Made by a program: the position numbers and the translations under genes. Shown here piece by piece: positions 5,981 through 7,264 of a stretch of DNA of 7,264 bases. The DNA is taken from the NCBI GenBank assembly GCA_947479185.1, contig CANJYY010000121.1, positions 1 through 7,264 of the forward strand, written 5' to 3'. Source of the stretch: Caulobacteraceae bacterium (GTDB lineage Bacteria > Pseudomonadota > Alphaproteobacteria > Caulobacterales > Caulobacteraceae). How positions within the stretch are numbered: the stretch's first letter is position 1; every line of letters starts with the position of its first letter. The notes beneath the pieces are model-generated. The model was not told where the DNA came from, made no database searches, and saw nothing but the letters and a program-made list of their open reading frames with translations.

Positions 5981-7264
5981 CCCTCGCCGCCGGTGGACCA
6001 TTCGAACACCCGGGCCAGATGGTCGTAGTCGCCGGCGTAGGTCTTCACGAACTGCGGGGCCGTGCGCGAGAGGTAGCCGCGCGCCGGGTCCTGGTAGGCC
6101 CGCAGCAGCCGGATGACGCCCTCGTAGGCGTTGGCCGCGGCCTGGTCGCTCTCATCGCCGGCGCTCTTGCGGATGATCTCCTCGCCCGGCGGCTTGCGGC
6201 CGGTGACCCGCAAATAGGCGAGGTCGCCGGCATAGGCCTTCAGGTCCTTGAAACCGCCGGCCAGCAGAATGGCCAGGGTCAGGGTGAGTTGGGGCGAGAA
6301 GCCCTTGTCGATCTGCTTTTCGGACGGCGCGCCGCCGGTCTTGAAGTCGAGCACATGGCCCAGCCCCTCAGGGGTGATCTCGATCCGGTCCGCCTTGGCC
6401 GTCAGGCGGTAGGCCCGTCCGTCGACGGTCAGGGGCAGCACGCCCTGCTGTTCGACATGTACCGTGCGGCCGTCGGCCCGCCGGTTGCGTTCGAGGTCGG
6501 CCGCCCAGCGCGCGGCTTCCCGGGCCAGGGCGCGTTCGCGAGCCATCATGGCGCGGGGCAGGCCCTGGGCGACCAGCGCCTCCAGATACAGCCGCTCGAA
6601 CAGGCCGGGCGCGTCCTCGGGCTCGCCCTCCGCCCAGGCCAGGGCGAAATCCTCGAACGCCCGGTGGATCGCGGTGCCCCTGGCCTTGGACTCGACCGGC
6701 TCGTCCGGGCGGTCGAGCGGAAACAGGCGCAGGATGTCGCGCGCCCAGATGGAATAGGGATCCCGCGTCAGGGCCTCGATACGGGTGACCGCGAAGGTCG
6801 TCGGCCGGGCCTCGAGCGGCGGGGCCGGGGCCGGCCGCCGCACCGGGGTATAGCGCCCCGGCGTGTCGAGCGCGCGGGCCCAGTCGAGCACCTCCGGCCG
6901 GGTCGGCAGGTCGATCCCCGCGCCGCGGGTCAGGGTGCGCAGCCGCCACAGCCAGCGCGACTCGACCGCCGGCGCGCCCTCCCGTCGCAGGCTGTGAACC
7001 ATCACCACCTCGGGCGAGCAGGCGGCCTGGGCGAAGTCGTGCGCCGTCAGCCCCAGTCGCCGCTCCGGCGACGGCAGGCCCATCCGCTCGCGCATCGGCC
7101 GCGACAGGAACGGGTCGATCGGCGCGCCGCGCGGCCAGACCCCGTCTTCCAGGCCGGCCAGCACCAGCCGGTCGGCCCGCAGCAGGCGCGCCTCGAGCGC
7201 CCCGAGAATGCGCAGGCGTGGATGCGGCGCGCCGGTCGAGCGCACGGTCTCGCCCTCGAGCAGG
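5965..7264 (-). CDS. addB: Double-strand break repair nuclease subunit AddB (5' end outside the window)
   Basis: AddB is the second subunit of the AddAB helicase-nuclease. The frame is open to the window edge; its first complete codon on the minus strand starts at 7263, giving 432 residues of what is normally a protein of about 1000, so roughly the N-terminal half or more is missing. A GTG at 7245 is internal, since LLEGET before it continues the same conserved segment. In fragment numbering the inactive-helicase-like region shows GALEARL (21-27), LAGLEDGVWP (35-44), the DPFLSRPMRERMGLP segment (50-64) and GLTAHDF (71-77). The C-terminal PD-(D/E)XK nuclease begins near DPYSIWARDIL (168-178) and has H200 (TAIHRAFEDF), D292 (KADRIEI), D306 and K308 (LDFKTG) and probably Q325 (PQLTL). 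Only one cysteine (82) is visible, so the iron-sulphur cluster cysteines of B. subtilis AddB are absent here. addA follows with an ATGA overlap. Confidence 0.95.
   Translation of the reverse strand, partial: LLEGETVRSTGAPHPRLRILGALEARLLRADRLVLAGLEDGVWPRGAPIDPFLSRPMRERMGLPSPERRLGLTAHDFAQAACSPEVVMVHSLRREGAPAVESRWLWRLRTLTRGAGIDLPTRPEVLDWARALDTPGRYTPVRRPAPAPPLEARPTTFAVTRIEALTRDPYSIWARDILRLFPLDRPDEPVESKARGTAIHRAFEDFALAWAEGEPEDAPGLFERLYLEALVAQGLPRAMMARERALAREAARWAADLERNRRADGRTVHVEQQGVLPLTVDGRAYRLTAKADRIEITPEGLGHVLDFKTGGAPSEKQIDKGFSPQLTLTLAILLAGGFKDLKAYAGDLAYLRVTGRKPPGEEIIRKSAGDESDQAAANAYEGVIRLLRAYQDPARGYLSRTAPQFVKTYAGDYDHLARVFEWSTGGEGETSE

Noticed and set aside
5969..6001. A longer addA starting at GTG 6001.
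   Set aside because: The ATG at 5968 has a GGAGA site and the usual ATGA overlap with addB. The added residues (VHRRRGGDER) are charged and unlike the conserved start of the family.
1..7264. A hidden defence, mobile or otherwise undescribed system.
   Set aside because: Every long stretch is explained by a well-known core gene. There is no transposase, integrase, tandem repeat array, tRNA gene or change in coding character. AddAB is a standard repair enzyme in this setting.

Overview
This window is GC-rich, with G or C dominating third codon positions, and it holds five tightly packed core genes. The order accD-folC on the + strand meeting trxA-addA-addB on the - strand is an arrangement known from Alphaproteobacteria. 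The protein character (alphaproteobacterial-type AddAB, FolC with a DGGHNP motif), a promoter resembling the Caulobacter housekeeping consensus, and a palindromic repeat of a type I associate with Caulobacterales and Sphingomonadales genomes make a Caulobacterales host (Caulobacter, Brevundimonas or Phenylobacterium) my best guess. The genus cannot be settled from this sequence alone.

Layout. Bases 2-622 (+) are the C-terminal two thirds of accD, the acetyl-CoA carboxylase carboxyltransferase beta subunit; its zinc-ribbon end lies outside the window. The 119-base gap to folC is almost filled by one element: a perfect 31-bp inverted repeat (631-661 / 706-736) around a 44-base centre. folC (742-2061, +) encodes dihydrofolate/folylpolyglutamate synthase and starts at a GTG five bases after the repeat. 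folC meets trxA (2058-2393, -) tail to tail, and both stop codons lie in one CTAG. A 77-base gap containing a likely trxA promoter separates trxA from addA (2471-5968, -), whose start overlaps the stop of addB (5965-7264, -, 5' end cut by the window) as ATGA.

Function. The + strand genes serve fatty acid and folate synthesis. The - strand genes form a transcription unit addB-addA-(trxA): AddA and AddB together make the helicase-nuclease that processes double-strand breaks for RecA loading, and trxA encodes a small classical thioredoxin. In the visible parts, all expected helicase and nuclease motifs of AddA are intact, as is the nuclease motif set of AddB.

I see no mobile element, phage gene, CRISPR array, RNA gene or accessory defence system. 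This is an ordinary core region. Its more interesting points are at the joints between genes: the palindromic repeat covering the folC start region, the shared CTAG stops, and a promoter overlapping the addA stop codon.
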